Shown here: positions 1 to 9,636 of the stretch, piece after piece
Numbering within the stretch: position 1 is the first letter of the stretch
Layout: each line of letters opens with the position of its first letter
Source: Spirochaetota bacterium
GTDB taxonomy: Bacteria > Spirochaetota > Spirochaetia > Treponematales > Treponemataceae
Length of the DNA stretch: 64,000 bases
Assembly: GCA_023398165.1 (NCBI GenBank)
Contig: JAEWSQ010000003.1
Location: forward strand, 62,001 to 126,000
Reading direction: 5' to 3'
The notes under the pieces: model-generated
Databases searched by the model: none
What the model was told of the DNA's origin: nothing
Seen by the model: the letters and a program-made list of their open reading frames with translations, nothing else
Position numbers and translations under genes: made by a program

Positions 1-1
1 A

Positions 2-307
2 ATGTTTGTATCAGCATATTCTGATTACCCGGAAGAAGCCGCACAATTCGCAGAATTCCTAGTATCAGATGAAATGCAGAAACTCCGCTTCAGTATTACC
101 GGTGCTCTTCCTTCAATCAATACCAAGGTTGACAGCCCCTACATGGGCGGATTCCTTAAACAGCTTGATTATGCGTTCCCCATGCCTTCAATCCCGCAGA
201 TGGGTGCATATTGGGAAGCTATGAACAATGCAAGTAAAAACATCTGGGACGGTGCGGATGTTCAAAAAGAACTTGATGCCTGCAACGCTGCAATTCTTGG
301 CAAGTAA
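2..307 (+). CDS. ABC sugar-binding protein, C-terminal part (5' end outside window)
   Basis: The last ~101 codons of an extracellular solute-binding protein of the maltose/oligosaccharide (family 1) type. The frame is open to the window edge, so the Met at base 2 is internal rather than the start. The tail has the usual features: a VSAYSDYPEEAAQFAEFL helix, then a segment in which residues are lost or gained at the C-terminal lobe (QKLRFSITGALPS), and a final IWDGADVQKELD helix. It sits directly before two MalF/MalG-type permeases and galactan hydrolases, so its ligand is most likely beta-1,4-galacto-oligosaccharide (inferred from context). A terminator-like hairpin follows it, as is common after binding-protein genes that are expressed more strongly than their permeases. 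Confidence 0.85.
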   Translation: MFVSAYSDYPEEAAQFAEFLVSDEMQKLRFSITGALPSINTKVDSPYMGGFLKQLDYAFPMPSIPQMGAYWEAMNNASKNIWDGADVQKELDACNAAILGK

Positions 308-320
308 TTATTAATTGAGA

Positions 321-361
321 AACGAGGGGCGGTATTTACTGCTCCCCGTTTTTATTTTTTT
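321..361 (+). terminator. Intra-operon terminator-like hairpin after the binding-protein gene
   Basis: A G/C-rich imperfect stem (AAC..GGGG pairing with CCCCGTT, 321-350) is followed by a run of T residues to 361. It lies 14 nt after the binding-protein stop and just before the permease ribosome-binding site (TAGGAGAA). It probably lowers read-through so that the binding protein is made in excess over the membrane subunits. Pairing was done by eye. Confidence 0.6.
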
Positions 362-375
362 ATAGGAGAATAGAA

Positions 376-1698
376 ATGGAAAAAAATGCGGTCTTTGACG
401 GCAGAGCAGAAAAAAAAATAACCATAACCGCTTCCTGTTTTATGGGACTGTCTCATATTATACAGCTGAAGGATTATGTTAAAGGAATTTTTTTTGCCTT
501 GACAGAACTTGTGTTTCTCTTTTTTTCTCCTGTCATTATTACAAAAATAATTAATTTAATAACGCTCGGATCTCCGCAACCCGGTATTCCAATTAAACAG
601 CGGAGTAATTCTATCTTCATGCTTATTGACGGCATCTTAACGCTGGCAATAGCCGCTCTCTTTGTTGTTATGTATATCATATCGGTGAAAAGCGCGCAGG
701 CACGGTACAAAGAATTATGCAGGAAAAAATCTACAGTCAATCAAAAAGCTTCATTACACTTGAGCCTTTCAAAGGCTTTCCCGATTGCGGGGCTTGCTCC
801 TTCTTTTATTCTGCTGCTTGTGTTCGTTGTTGTGCCTCTTGTTTTTTCAATCTGTGTGGCATTCACAAATTATTCAGCACCTTCTCACATTCCCCCGAAC
901 AATACTGTCGATTGGGTCGGTCTGCAGAACTTTAAGGATTTGATGGGAGGAGAGGCAACATGGTCGGCAGGTTTTGCACGTGTTGCTCTTTGGACACTTA
1001 TCTGGGCTTTTTTTGCAACGCTAACCTGCTACTTCGGCGGTTTATTTATTGCAGTTCTTTTAAAAGAAAGCAGAATAAAAATTTCTCCCGTATTCAGAGT
1101 AATTTTCATTCTGCCGTATGCAGTTCCTGCGGTTGTAAGCATGCTTGTGTGGAAAAACTTATTAAACGGAACGTTTGGGACTATCAACAGAACTCTTATG
1201 CAGTTCGGCCTCATAACAGATCCTATTCCCTGGCTCGGTTCTCCGCTGCTCGCTCAGATTACCGTTATAATTATAAACATGTGGGCAGGGTTCGGCTACT
1301 TCATGCTTTTAACCATGGGAACAATGACGGCCGTTTCCCAGGATTTATACGAGGCGGCAAGGATTGACGGTGCGAATAAATTTCAAGTGCTCGGAAAAAT
1401 TACATTACCACTCGTACTGTATCAGACGATGCCGCTCATCATTATGTCATTTACCCATAATATAAATAATTTCGGGGCAATATTTTTCTTAACAGGCGGG
1501 AATCCGACGGTTGTTGACAGTACGACGACAAGTGCGGGCGGTACCGACATTCTTGTCACATGGATTTACAAGTTAACTATAACGCTTTTGAAATATAATT
1601 ATGCATCAGTAATTGCAGTCTTAATTTTTATTGTACTGGCGCCTTTTGCAATTTATAATTTCCGCCGGACAAAGGCCTACAAGGAAGGTGAATTATGA
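376..1698 (+). CDS. ganP: MalF-type sugar ABC transporter permease (galacto-oligosaccharide importer)
   Basis: Inner-membrane subunit of an oligosaccharide ABC importer, 440 residues, close to the length of Bacillus GanP. It has an N-terminal extension with two extra hydrophobic segments (about residues 30-60 and 75-100), typical of MalF-like permeases. The conserved cytoplasmic EAA loop is clear near residues 325-350 (EAARIDGANKFQVLGKITLP), where the ATPase docks. The start is preceded by AGGAG. The stop overlaps the next permease by 4 nt (ATGA), so the two are translationally coupled. No ATPase gene is in the operon, so a shared MsmX/MalK-like ATPase encoded elsewhere is expected. The galactan substrate is inferred from the downstream GH53 and GH35 genes. 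Confidence 0.9.
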   Translation: MEKNAVFDGRAEKKITITASCFMGLSHIIQLKDYVKGIFFALTELVFLFFSPVIITKIINLITLGSPQPGIPIKQRSNSIFMLIDGILTLAIAALFVVMYIISVKSAQARYKELCRKKSTVNQKASLHLSLSKAFPIAGLAPSFILLLVFVVVPLVFSICVAFTNYSAPSHIPPNNTVDWVGLQNFKDLMGGEATWSAGFARVALWTLIWAFFATLTCYFGGLFIAVLLKESRIKISPVFRVIFILPYAVPAVVSMLVWKNLLNGTFGTINRTLMQFGLITDPIPWLGSPLLAQITVIIINMWAGFGYFMLLTMGTMTAVSQDLYEAARIDGANKFQVLGKITLPLVLYQTMPLIIMSFTHNINNFGAIFFLTGGNPTVVDSTTTSAGGTDILVTWIYKLTITLLKYNYASVIAVLIFIVLAPFAIYNFRRTKAYKEGEL

Positions 1699-2537
1699 GA
1701 AACAGAAAGTTTATTGACAAGCTGAATAAATCATTTATCATGCTGATATTTATAATTATCTCTCTGTTTGTACTGTATCCGCTCGTATATGTTGTAAGCG
1801 CGGCATTCTCGCCGGGAGTTGGAATAGCATCGGTAAATATAATTCCGTTCGGGGATGGCTTTACCGCAAAGCATTTTATAAGGCTGTTTACCGAAACTTC
1901 ATATGGAAAGTGGTTTACCAATACACTTATCATTGCGGTGAGTACAAGTATTTCGACAGTAATTATTGCATCGCTTGGAGCATATGTATATTCAAGATTT
2001 AAATTTACTTTTAAAAAACCCATGCTCATGTCCATGCTTATTCTTCAAATATTCCCGTCCTTTGTCGGTATGGTTGCAATCTATGTAATCCTTCTTCGCA
2101 TTAACGGGCTTGATAAATTATGGGGACTCGTTCTTGTATATGTCGCCGGAAATATTCCGTACAATACATGGCTTGTGAAAAATTACATGGACACTGTTTC
2201 GAAAAGCCTTGATGAAGCTGCACGCATAGACGGTGCCGGACATTTTAGAATCTATGCAACAATAATACTTCCCGTTGCACGTCCTATAATAACCTTTCTT
2301 GCAATAACAAGTTTTACCGCTCCCTGGATGGATTTCATTTTCCCAAAAATGGTGCTTCGTTCTGTCGATAAGCAGACACTCGCGCTCGGACTGTTTAGTT
2401 TTGTGACCGATAAGAAAAATGAGTTTACAACATTTGCCGCCGGTTCTCTTATTGTTGCAATTCCATTTATACTATTCTTTGTCCTTTCGCAAAAAATAAT
2501 GATAACCAGTTTCGGCGGCGCCGCCGTAAAAGAGTAA
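1695..2537 (+). CDS. ganQ: MalG-type sugar ABC transporter permease (galacto-oligosaccharide importer)
   Basis: Second permease subunit, 280 residues, six predicted membrane segments, normal length for MalG/GanQ. The EAA loop EAARIDGAGHFRIYATIILP lies near residues 176-195. It starts inside the stop of the upstream permease (ATGA overlap), and the GH53 gene begins 2 nt after its stop. The tight packing argues that importer and galactanase are made together. Its membrane partner is the preceding 440-residue permease. Confidence 0.9.
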   Translation: MRNRKFIDKLNKSFIMLIFIIISLFVLYPLVYVVSAAFSPGVGIASVNIIPFGDGFTAKHFIRLFTETSYGKWFTNTLIIAVSTSISTVIIASLGAYVYSRFKFTFKKPMLMSMLILQIFPSFVGMVAIYVILLRINGLDKLWGLVLVYVAGNIPYNTWLVKNYMDTVSKSLDEAARIDGAGHFRIYATIILPVARPIITFLAITSFTAPWMDFIFPKMVLRSVDKQTLALGLFSFVTDKKNEFTTFAAGSLIVAIPFILFFVLSQKIMITSFGGAAVKE

Positions 2538-2539
2538 AT

Positions 2540-4540
2540 ATGAAAAAAATTAAGAAAACAATCTCAACGTCAGTGTTAATGCTTGCGGTTTGTCTTGTGC
2601 TCATCGGGATTTTATCCTGTGTAACTTATACATCAGGAAAAAAAGATGCAGGTATTTTTGTGAAAAAGATAGAAGGGCTTTCAAAAAACTTTGTGATGGG
2701 AGCCGATATTTCAAGCATCTTATCGCTCGAAGAAAGCGGAGTTGTATTTAAAAATAAAGAAGGAAAGCCCGCTGATATTTTTACGGTTTTAAAAGAAAGC
2801 GGTATTACGAGCGTTAGAATTCGTGTATGGAATAATCCTTTTGATGAAAACGGCAGAGGTTTCGGCGGCGGAAATGTTGATATAAAAAGGGCTGTTGAAA
2901 TTGGAAAACGGGCAGCGAAGGCGAAGGTGTCTGTGATGCTCGATTTTCATTATTCAGATTTCTGGGCAGACCCTTCAAAGCAGCAGGCCCCCAGAGCATG
3001 GCAGGGAATGAACACCGATGAAAAAGCAAAGGCCCTGTATGAGTATACTAAAGAGAGTTTACTGTATGCTCTTTCAGAAGGCGTGAATGTTGCATTTGTA
3101 CAAGTCGGGAATGAAACCACAGGAACTTTTTGCGGCGAGAAAAACTGGATAACTATTGCAAAATTAATGAAGGAAGGAAGCCGTGCGGTTCGGGAAGCAT
3201 CAAAAGAAAAAAACAAAAATATTAAGGTTGTACTTCATTTTACCAATCCTGAAAAAGAAGGCGAGTATGAGAGGTATGTGCAGATTCTAAAAAAGCAGCA
3301 GGTCGATTACGATGTTTTCGCTTCCTCGTATTATCCGTACTGGCACGGAACTGTGGAAAACTTCAGTGCAGTGCTTGCAAAGGTTAAGGAACTTTCCGGG
3401 AAAGACGTTATGTGCTCCGAGTTCTCCTATGTTTATACATATGACAATGCAGATTTTACGGGCAATACTATTTCTAAAGAAACGATGTGCGATAAACCAT
3501 GGCCTGCGACAGTGCAGGGGCAGGCTAATTCAATCCGCGAAGTAATAAATGCTGTGTCCGCCTCCGGAGGAATAGGATTCTATTATTGGGAGCCTGCATG
3601 GATTGGAGTAAGCGGTTCCACGTTGGAAGAGCAAAGGGCAATATGGGAAAAATACGGTTCGGGCTGGGCATCGAGTTATGCCTCTGTCTATGACCCGTCC
3701 GATGCAGGGGTTTACTTCGGCGGTTCTTCCTGGGACAATCAGGCGCTGTTTGATTTCAGCGGCAAGCCTCTTGCTTCATTACATGTATTTAAGCTTGTTA
3801 AAACCGGAGCAGAGACAATCCGTGTCCCCGATGCTGTTACTGAAATAGTGTTAAGAGTAAGAAAAGGGGATGAGATAAAGCTTCCGGAAACCGTATCTGT
3901 TTTATTCAATGACGGGTCAAGCTCTGTAGAAAAAGTTATGTGGGAATCAATCGGTGCCCACAGTGAAAACGGAAGTGTAATGCCTTTATCACAGATGAGC
4001 CGGTCGGGAATTGCCGAGTATTTTATATATGGAAAACTTGCATCAATCGAGACTGATATTAAGCCGTTTGTAAAGGCTGCAATAGTGGAAAAAAATTATC
4101 TTGACAACAGCTCTTTTGAAGAAAAAGACATATCAATGTGGAAGATAGAAAATATTTCAAACAGTACAACGGAATTGTTTGTACAGGAAAAAACGAGCGA
4201 TGCAAAAACAGGAAATAAGGCGCTTCATTTCTGGTCAAAAACAAATCTTTCTTTTTATGTTGAGCAGACAGTAAAAAATCTAAATCCCGGGCAGTACAAT
4301 TTTTCTCTAGTAATTCACGGAGGGGACGCAGGAACTCAAAATATGTATATTTATGTATTGTCGGGAGGAAAAGAATACCGGAAAGAAACAAATGTTGACG
4401 GCTGGAGGAATTTCAGAAATCCGAAAATTACAGGAATTACGGTCGGAGAAGACGGAATAGTTACCGCCGGTGCTTTTATTTCATGCAGTGCAAACGGCTG
4501 GGGATCGCTCGATGATTTTGTGCTTTCACCGCAGGAATAA
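2540..4540 (+). CDS. ganB: Endo-beta-1,4-galactanase lipoprotein, GH53
   Basis: 666 residues. The N-terminal signal peptide ends in a spirochaete-type lipobox (ILSC, lipid-modified Cys27), so the enzyme should be tethered to the outer or inner membrane. The GH53 catalytic domain spans about residues 48-420. It has the family opening GADISSILSLEESG, acid/base Glu192 in VQVGNET and nucleophile Glu294 in MCSEFSY. A Big_4-like Ig domain follows (about 433-498). The C-terminal domain (about 518-666) resembles the CBM61 type of beta-1,4-galactan-binding module; that assignment is from pattern memory and less sure. It cleaves the galactan side chains of pectin, feeding the adjacent importer and the intracellular GH35 enzyme. 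It starts 2 nt after the permease stop. Confidence 0.92.
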   Translation: MKKIKKTISTSVLMLAVCLVLIGILSCVTYTSGKKDAGIFVKKIEGLSKNFVMGADISSILSLEESGVVFKNKEGKPADIFTVLKESGITSVRIRVWNNPFDENGRGFGGGNVDIKRAVEIGKRAAKAKVSVMLDFHYSDFWADPSKQQAPRAWQGMNTDEKAKALYEYTKESLLYALSEGVNVAFVQVGNETTGTFCGEKNWITIAKLMKEGSRAVREASKEKNKNIKVVLHFTNPEKEGEYERYVQILKKQQVDYDVFASSYYPYWHGTVENFSAVLAKVKELSGKDVMCSEFSYVYTYDNADFTGNTISKETMCDKPWPATVQGQANSIREVINAVSASGGIGFYYWEPAWIGVSGSTLEEQRAIWEKYGSGWASSYASVYDPSDAGVYFGGSSWDNQALFDFSGKPLASLHVFKLVKTGAETIRVPDAVTEIVLRVRKGDEIKLPETVSVLFNDGSSSVEKVMWESIGAHSENGSVMPLSQMSRSGIAEYFIYGKLASIETDIKPFVKAAIVEKNYLDNSSFEEKDISMWKIENISNSTTELFVQEKTSDAKTGNKALHFWSKTNLSFYVEQTVKNLNPGQYNFSLVIHGGDAGTQNMYIYVLSGGKEYRKETNVDGWRNFRNPKITGITVGEDGIVTAGAFISCSANGWGSLDDFVLSPQE

Positions 4541-4555
4541 AAAAGAGGATTGCGT

Positions 4556-6616
4556 ATGACACAATATGGTTTTACTCCGCAGTATTTAACAAAAAATAAT
4601 GAGCCGTGGTTCCCTGTGATGGGGGAAATACACTATTCGAGGTATCCGAAAAAATACTGGAAAGAATCGATTTTAAAAATGAAAGCAGGCGGTGTTTCCG
4701 TCATTTCATCATATGTTATATGGATTCATCACGAGGAAGAAGAAGGCGTGTGGGATTTTTGCGGAAACAAGGACTTACGCACCTTTATAAAGACATGCGG
4801 TGAATGCGGAGTTTCTCTTTTTTTACGCATAGGTCCATGGTGTCACGGCGAGGTTCGAAACGGAGGTTTCCCCGACTGGCTTTTAAAAAAAGATTTTAAA
4901 GTAAGAACAAATGATGAAGAATATTTTAAGACAGTAAAAAAATTGTATATGAAAATAGCAGAGCAGACGCAGGGGTTGTTATTAAAAGATATAGGAGTAT
5001 TTCCTTCAGGCGGCCCGGTGATTGGAGTTCAGATAGAAAATGAGTTCGGGCACTGCGGAGGTCTCACCGGTCCTGAGGGGGAAGAGCACATGAAAACCCT
5101 CACCGCTATGGCAAAAGAAACTGGTTTCGATGTTCCCTTGTTTACTGCAACGGGCTGGGGAGGAGCAGTGACGGGAGGCCTTATTCCTGTGATGGGCGGC
5201 TACTGCGAAGCTCCATGGGATCAGAGGCTTACTGAAATTGAGCCGAGCGGAAATTATATTTTTACGCATGAGCGCAATGATCACAACATTGGAAGCGACT
5301 TCGGTTTCGGGACAGGAATAACTTTTGATATAACAAAGTTTCCATATTTGACGGCGGAACTTGGAGGCGGGCTCCAGGTCACAAAACACAGAAGACCTCT
5401 TGCATCTGCTCAAGATATAGGTGCAATGTCTCTTGTAAAACTGGGATGCGGCGTAAATCTTTTAGGCTACTACATGTATCACGGCGGAACAAATCCTGTC
5501 GGAAAACTATCGACGCTGCAGGAATCGCGCGACACAGGTTATATAAATGATCTGCCGGTTTTGTCGTATGATTTTAATGCGCCCATACGCGAGTATGGAC
5601 AGCTTTCTCCAACATACAAAGAATTGTCGCTCCTGACAAAATTTGTTACAGACTTCAGCAGGGAGCTTTGCAAAATGAAAGCAGTTATTCCGCCTCATAA
5701 TCCTCTTTCCCCTTCCAATACCGATTCACTTCGCTGCTCCTTCCGTGAAAACGAACAGGGAGAAGGGTTTGTATTTGTAAATAACTATCAGCGGCACAGG
5801 AAACAAAAAGATCATACAAACATAACACTCATAACACCGCAGAACCCGTCCGGTAAGGGTGTTTCATTTCCTCCGCTTGATGTACCCGACGCTTCATATT
5901 TTTTTCTTCCTTATAACATGAAAATAGGAGACGGTATTTTGGAATACTCGCTTGCAGCACCGTTATGCATACTCAAGAAAGAAAAACCCTTCTATGTTTT
6001 TTATACGGCACATCCTGCGGCGCAGCTGCTTTTGGCACAGGGAAGAAGTGATGAGTTATACAAATTTATTAAAGAACCATCGGATGCCGGGATTATTACA
6101 CTGTCAAAAAATGATGCGCTTAATTCTGTAAAAATTGATAATAAACTGCTCATAAGCGAAGCTGAAGTATATGAAGACGGCGAAAATATAATCTGCAGTT
6201 TCCGGAAACACGGCTATGAATGCATGACGCATCTGATTGAAGAAACAAACGGGAAGAAGATATATCAGCTCGATATTCCACAGTGGGAGGGGGATGATTG
6301 TTTTTTGACAATTTCCTATTACGGAAATACCGCCTGCCTCTATGAAAAAAAAGATCTCATAGCAGATAATTTTTTTATCAGTCCTGATCTAACGTGGGAA
6401 ATAGGATTGAAACGGTTCGGAAAAGGAAAGTCTCATTCATTCAGACTGGAAATTACGGCTCTCAATGAAGACGATGCCGTATATCTTGAAAAGAAACCTC
6501 CGTTTACAAATGGTAAAGCATGTTCATTGCAGTCTGTGTCCTGTATTCCGTATGAAATAAAGCGTTATTCCAAGATAGAACTTGAAAAGGGCATTCACGG
6601 TATAAGAATTATGTAG
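4556..6616 (+). CDS. Beta-galactosidase, GH35, cytoplasmic
   Basis: 686 residues. An upstream in-frame TTG at 4550 is possible, but AAGAGGA ends 6 nt before the ATG at 4556, so that ATG is chosen. The fold begins with the GH35 pattern (MGEIHYSRYPKKYWKESILKM). Acid/base Glu163 lies in IGVQIENEFG, and the likely nucleophile is Glu268 in TAELGGG. No signal peptide is present, so it should act inside the cell on galacto-oligosaccharides released by the GH53 enzyme. It is the last gene of the galactan operon, 15 nt after the galactanase. Bacillus-type gan operons use a GH42 enzyme in this place, so this is a family substitution. Confidence 0.9.
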   Translation: MTQYGFTPQYLTKNNEPWFPVMGEIHYSRYPKKYWKESILKMKAGGVSVISSYVIWIHHEEEEGVWDFCGNKDLRTFIKTCGECGVSLFLRIGPWCHGEVRNGGFPDWLLKKDFKVRTNDEEYFKTVKKLYMKIAEQTQGLLLKDIGVFPSGGPVIGVQIENEFGHCGGLTGPEGEEHMKTLTAMAKETGFDVPLFTATGWGGAVTGGLIPVMGGYCEAPWDQRLTEIEPSGNYIFTHERNDHNIGSDFGFGTGITFDITKFPYLTAELGGGLQVTKHRRPLASAQDIGAMSLVKLGCGVNLLGYYMYHGGTNPVGKLSTLQESRDTGYINDLPVLSYDFNAPIREYGQLSPTYKELSLLTKFVTDFSRELCKMKAVIPPHNPLSPSNTDSLRCSFRENEQGEGFVFVNNYQRHRKQKDHTNITLITPQNPSGKGVSFPPLDVPDASYFFLPYNMKIGDGILEYSLAAPLCILKKEKPFYVFYTAHPAAQLLLAQGRSDELYKFIKEPSDAGIITLSKNDALNSVKIDNKLLISEAEVYEDGENIICSFRKHGYECMTHLIEETNGKKIYQLDIPQWEGDDCFLTISYYGNTACLYEKKDLIADNFFISPDLTWEIGLKRFGKGKSHSFRLEITALNEDDAVYLEKKPPFTNGKACSLQSVSCIPYEIKRYSKIELEKGIHGIRIM

Positions 6617-6721
6617 AGACTTTAAGGTAATAAAAAAAAATATAAAATCATACTTTGGTATGAAGTAAATAATTACTCTATATAATACCCTTTAGGTACT
6701 AAAAGGATTAAGGGGTATAGT

Positions 6722-8257
6722 ATGTTTAAAAGCAATACATTTTTTTATTTATTGAGATTTTTTTTTGCAGCATGTCTTAGCGTTATTCTTATGTCCTGTC
6801 CGGATAACTATCCGGTAAATAAGACTTACTATGTTGCGCCGGACGGGAATGACTTGTACAGCGGGTCACAGAAAAGACCGTGGGCTACTTTTGAAAAGGC
6901 AGCCGCTAGTGCAGTACCCGGTACTACAATATACGTGCGGGGTGGTACCTATACACAACGGCTTATTATTACATCGTCAGGAACAAAGGAAGAGCCTATT
7001 ACATTTGCAGCCTGCCCGGGGGAAATACCTATTATTGACGGAACAAGTATTGAAATTCCGGATACATGGGGAGGGCTCATAGATTCCGGGGCAAATAGTC
7101 ATATCATTATTAGCGGTTTTACTCTTCAAAATTCCGGGTCTTTTGGTATTCATGTCTATAAGGGAAGCAGCATTACTATAGATCATAACACCATAAGTAA
7201 CTCAGTTAGTTTCGGTATATATAGCGGAGAGAATTCCAATATTAACATAATCAATAACACTATTACTAAATCGTCCTCAGAACCAAATATTTGGGGCGGC
7301 GGAATACTGGTCACAGACTCCTCAAATTTTGAAGTCTCGGAAAACACAATTAAAGATGGATACGGTGCAGGCATTAGCGTATTCCAGGCGATTTCTGCGG
7401 GCCTTGTTCATAACAATATAGTTCAAAATCAAAAAGGAGAAGGTGTCTTTTGTTTTACAGAAAAAAAAGCTCTCTCAGACATTGATATTTATGCAAACAA
7501 AATTTCCAGTTGTATTGAAGGATTAAAGATAGGAGCACAGGAAGAGGGCAGCATTGACAGGCTCAGGTTTTATGAAAATACTGTCAGTCAATGCAGCGGT
7601 TTCGGAGTTTGGGTTTCTGTCAATGCCGTAAAGGATCTTGCAAATTATATTAGGGATATTGAGATTTACAAAAATTCTATTTCCCAAAATTTAACAGGGA
7701 TAACAATTTCTGTTCCGCATAACAGCAGGATGGAGAGGATTAAGATTTACAATAATATAATACATAAAAACACAGTATCAGGTATTTCAGTTGATGATTA
7801 TACAAAAAATACTGCTTATATTTCCTCTGTTTCTATTGTTAACAATACAGTCTGGAAAAACGGTTTTGGAGGAAACCTTGCTGATGCTCACGAGTGGGCA
7901 TATGGAGGAATTTTTATTACAGCGCCGAACGCTCAAAACATTCTTATTAGAAATAATATTGCCGCACAGAATAGAAATTTTGCCATTGCTGTAACCACAG
8001 AGGTGGATTTAAATCAGGCGGTTATTGATCATAATCTTGTTCAAACATCATGGACATATTGGTGTGACCAGGGAGGAACAGATTTGATCCAAGGGGACCC
8101 TTTATTCACTAATCCCGAGGCAGGCGACTTCTCTCTTCTTCCAGGTTCGCCTGCAATCAATACTGGCAGTTCTGAGGGCGCTCCATCATCTGATTTTAAC
8201 GGCACATCACGAGCGGAGGGAGCCGGTGTTGATATAGGAGCAATTGAGTATAAGTGA
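6722..8257 (+). CDS. Parallel beta-helix lipoprotein (pectate-lyase-like fold)
   Basis: 511 residues. The signal peptide ends in LMSC with Cys26 as the lipidation site. The mature protein opens with the DUF1565-like segment YYVAPDGNDLYSGSQKRPW and continues with many right-handed parallel beta-helix turns rich in N/I/G (GIHVY, ITIDHNTISNS, NINIINNTITK, EVSENTI, IEIYKNSI, NIIHKN). It ends with the common closing motif DPLFTNPEAGDFSLLPGSPAINTGS. Such proteins are polysaccharide lyases, hydrolases or adhesins. No catalytic residues of a named lyase family are obvious, so activity on pectin is only suggested by the nearby galactan genes. AAGGGGT precedes the ATG. Its 3' end faces the LuxR gene with a 9-nt gap. 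Confidence 0.8.
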   Translation: MFKSNTFFYLLRFFFAACLSVILMSCPDNYPVNKTYYVAPDGNDLYSGSQKRPWATFEKAAASAVPGTTIYVRGGTYTQRLIITSSGTKEEPITFAACPGEIPIIDGTSIEIPDTWGGLIDSGANSHIIISGFTLQNSGSFGIHVYKGSSITIDHNTISNSVSFGIYSGENSNINIINNTITKSSSEPNIWGGGILVTDSSNFEVSENTIKDGYGAGISVFQAISAGLVHNNIVQNQKGEGVFCFTEKKALSDIDIYANKISSCIEGLKIGAQEEGSIDRLRFYENTVSQCSGFGVWVSVNAVKDLANYIRDIEIYKNSISQNLTGITISVPHNSRMERIKIYNNIIHKNTVSGISVDDYTKNTAYISSVSIVNNTVWKNGFGGNLADAHEWAYGGIFITAPNAQNILIRNNIAAQNRNFAIAVTTEVDLNQAVIDHNLVQTSWTYWCDQGGTDLIQGDPLFTNPEAGDFSLLPGSPAINTGSSEGAPSSDFNGTSRAEGAGVDIGAIEYK

Positions 8258-8266
8258 AAACCTGAT

Positions 8267-9478
8267 TCATGGATTGGGATATAATCCTTCTCCACGTAAT
8301 ATTGAAAATAATTCGTTTCTGCTCGATATTCCAAGTTTATTATATAAACCGGCAGTGTGTGTTTTGACAGTGGGAACACTCAAACATAAAGACTCGGCAG
8401 TATCAGTCTGAGTGCATCCTGCTGATATATGATGAAGTATTTCTGCTTCTCTCCTGCTTAACCCATAACGGTTAATAAATGATGAAATGTTCTGCAAAGG
8501 TCTGCATATGCAAAGTATGCCGAAGAGGTCGCCCCAGCGGTCTACTATTATATGAAAATCTGCGCGAACCGGAAGAATTCCTCCTGTTGCTATTTTAAGA
8601 ATTTCTTCCCTGGAACAAATTTTATCTTTGGAACTTATTACTATATTTAAATATTTCGTAAGAGTCGTCGAACAGGTAAAAATATCTTCTAGAAGTATTT
8701 TACCGCTATCCTCCTTTCTTGCCGTAAGTTTTCGTGCAGCAATATTAATGCTGGAAATTTTCCAATCAGCATCAATGATAAAAACGGCTTCTTCTATACC
8801 GGAAATTAATTCCCGCCCGAACTGCGCAGGGCTTAAACGCATTAGACCGTAACGGATGATTCCATAACTTATAAAACCCATCCAAAGAAGAGGAATCGAA
8901 CTTGTAAGAGAAGGATAGCCCAAACCACCCAGATATATATCCAGTCCTAAGGAAATAACAATGCCGCCTAAGGTGCTTGTTATAATTAGACGGGACTGTA
9001 GTTTTTCCCGCCTAAGTGATGAATTCCTTCCCCAGAAGTAAACTAGTATAAGACCGATGAAATTTATGCTATTTACAACAATATGATGGGAAATATAGAA
9101 GAATCCGGTGAAAAACTGTATTGCAATAAGATTCCATCCCCAGTTGGCTGTTTGGAGAACACCAATACAGCATACAGATGCAACAAGAAACGGAATCATT
9201 TGTTTCCAGTTCTTTCCGGTTAAATGAAGGAAAAAGAATACCGCAGAAAGCGCATACAGCTCAGCTCCGGTATAGGTAATCTTATCAAATAAAATGGAGT
9301 AGTGAGAACCCGTATAAAGGCTCTGTCCTGCAGAACCAAATGCCCAAAGAGCAAAAGCTGTACAAAGCACAGTAAACGACCTGTTAATTTTAGAAGATGT
9401 ATCAAATAAAAGAGTCAGAATACCCAAATAAATATAAGAAACACAGGCTATGCTTGAAATTATAGCAAAGCTAATCAT
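8267..9478 (-). CDS. Membrane-anchored LuxR-family regulator (7TM + PAS-like + HTH)
   Basis: 403 residues. About residues 1-215 form a seven-helix N-terminal membrane domain like that found in front of some sensor kinases (histidine-kinase N-terminal 7TM family). A PAS-like segment follows at about 220-330 (AVFIIDADWKISSINIAARKL). The C-terminus (about 340-395) is a clear LuxR/GerE helix-turn-helix: LSRREAEILHHISAGCTQTDTAES followed by LSVPTVKTHTAGLYNKLGI. No kinase domain is present, so the membrane sensor appears to act directly on DNA. It is divergent from the 758-residue lipoprotein gene and shares a 210-bp intergenic region with it, which makes that gene a candidate target (inference). 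TGAGGTT lies 6 nt before the ATG. Confidence 0.85.
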   Translation of the reverse strand: MISFAIISSIACVSYIYLGILTLLFDTSSKINRSFTVLCTAFALWAFGSAGQSLYTGSHYSILFDKITYTGAELYALSAVFFFLHLTGKNWKQMIPFLVASVCCIGVLQTANWGWNLIAIQFFTGFFYISHHIVVNSINFIGLILVYFWGRNSSLRREKLQSRLIITSTLGGIVISLGLDIYLGGLGYPSLTSSIPLLWMGFISYGIIRYGLMRLSPAQFGRELISGIEEAVFIIDADWKISSINIAARKLTARKEDSGKILLEDIFTCSTTLTKYLNIVISSKDKICSREEILKIATGGILPVRADFHIIVDRWGDLFGILCICRPLQNISSFINRYGLSRREAEILHHISAGCTQTDTAESLCLSVPTVKTHTAGLYNKLGISSRNELFSILRGEGLYPNP

Positions 9479-9607
9479 AGAATAACCTCAACATTATTTT
9501 TAGTGTACATAAAATTATAGGATTCAAATTCTTCTCTGTCAATTATTTTACCATGAACCTTGGTTTACTGAAATTTATTGAATCTGATCTACTGTCTTTT
9601 TTCAAAT

Positions 9608-9636
9608 TTGACAGATTCTCCGGGCTGTCGTATAAT
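9608..9636 (+). promoter_or_regulatory. Perfect-consensus sigma-70 promoter of the 758-aa lipoprotein
   Basis: TTGACA at 9608-9613, exactly 17 bases of spacer, and TATAAT at 9631-9636. It is preceded by TTTCAAA, and the same TTTCAAATTTGACAGATT string recurs before the paralogue at 12097. The ATG is 52 nt downstream of the -10 box. Confidence 0.8.

Noticed and set aside
6655..6690. AGTAA-ATAA-TTACT inverted repeat before the beta-helix gene as another trp-type operator
   Set aside because: The half-sites are in the opposite (everted) order with only 4 central bases and lack the GTTACT/AGTAAC ends, so it is probably chance AT-rich symmetry.
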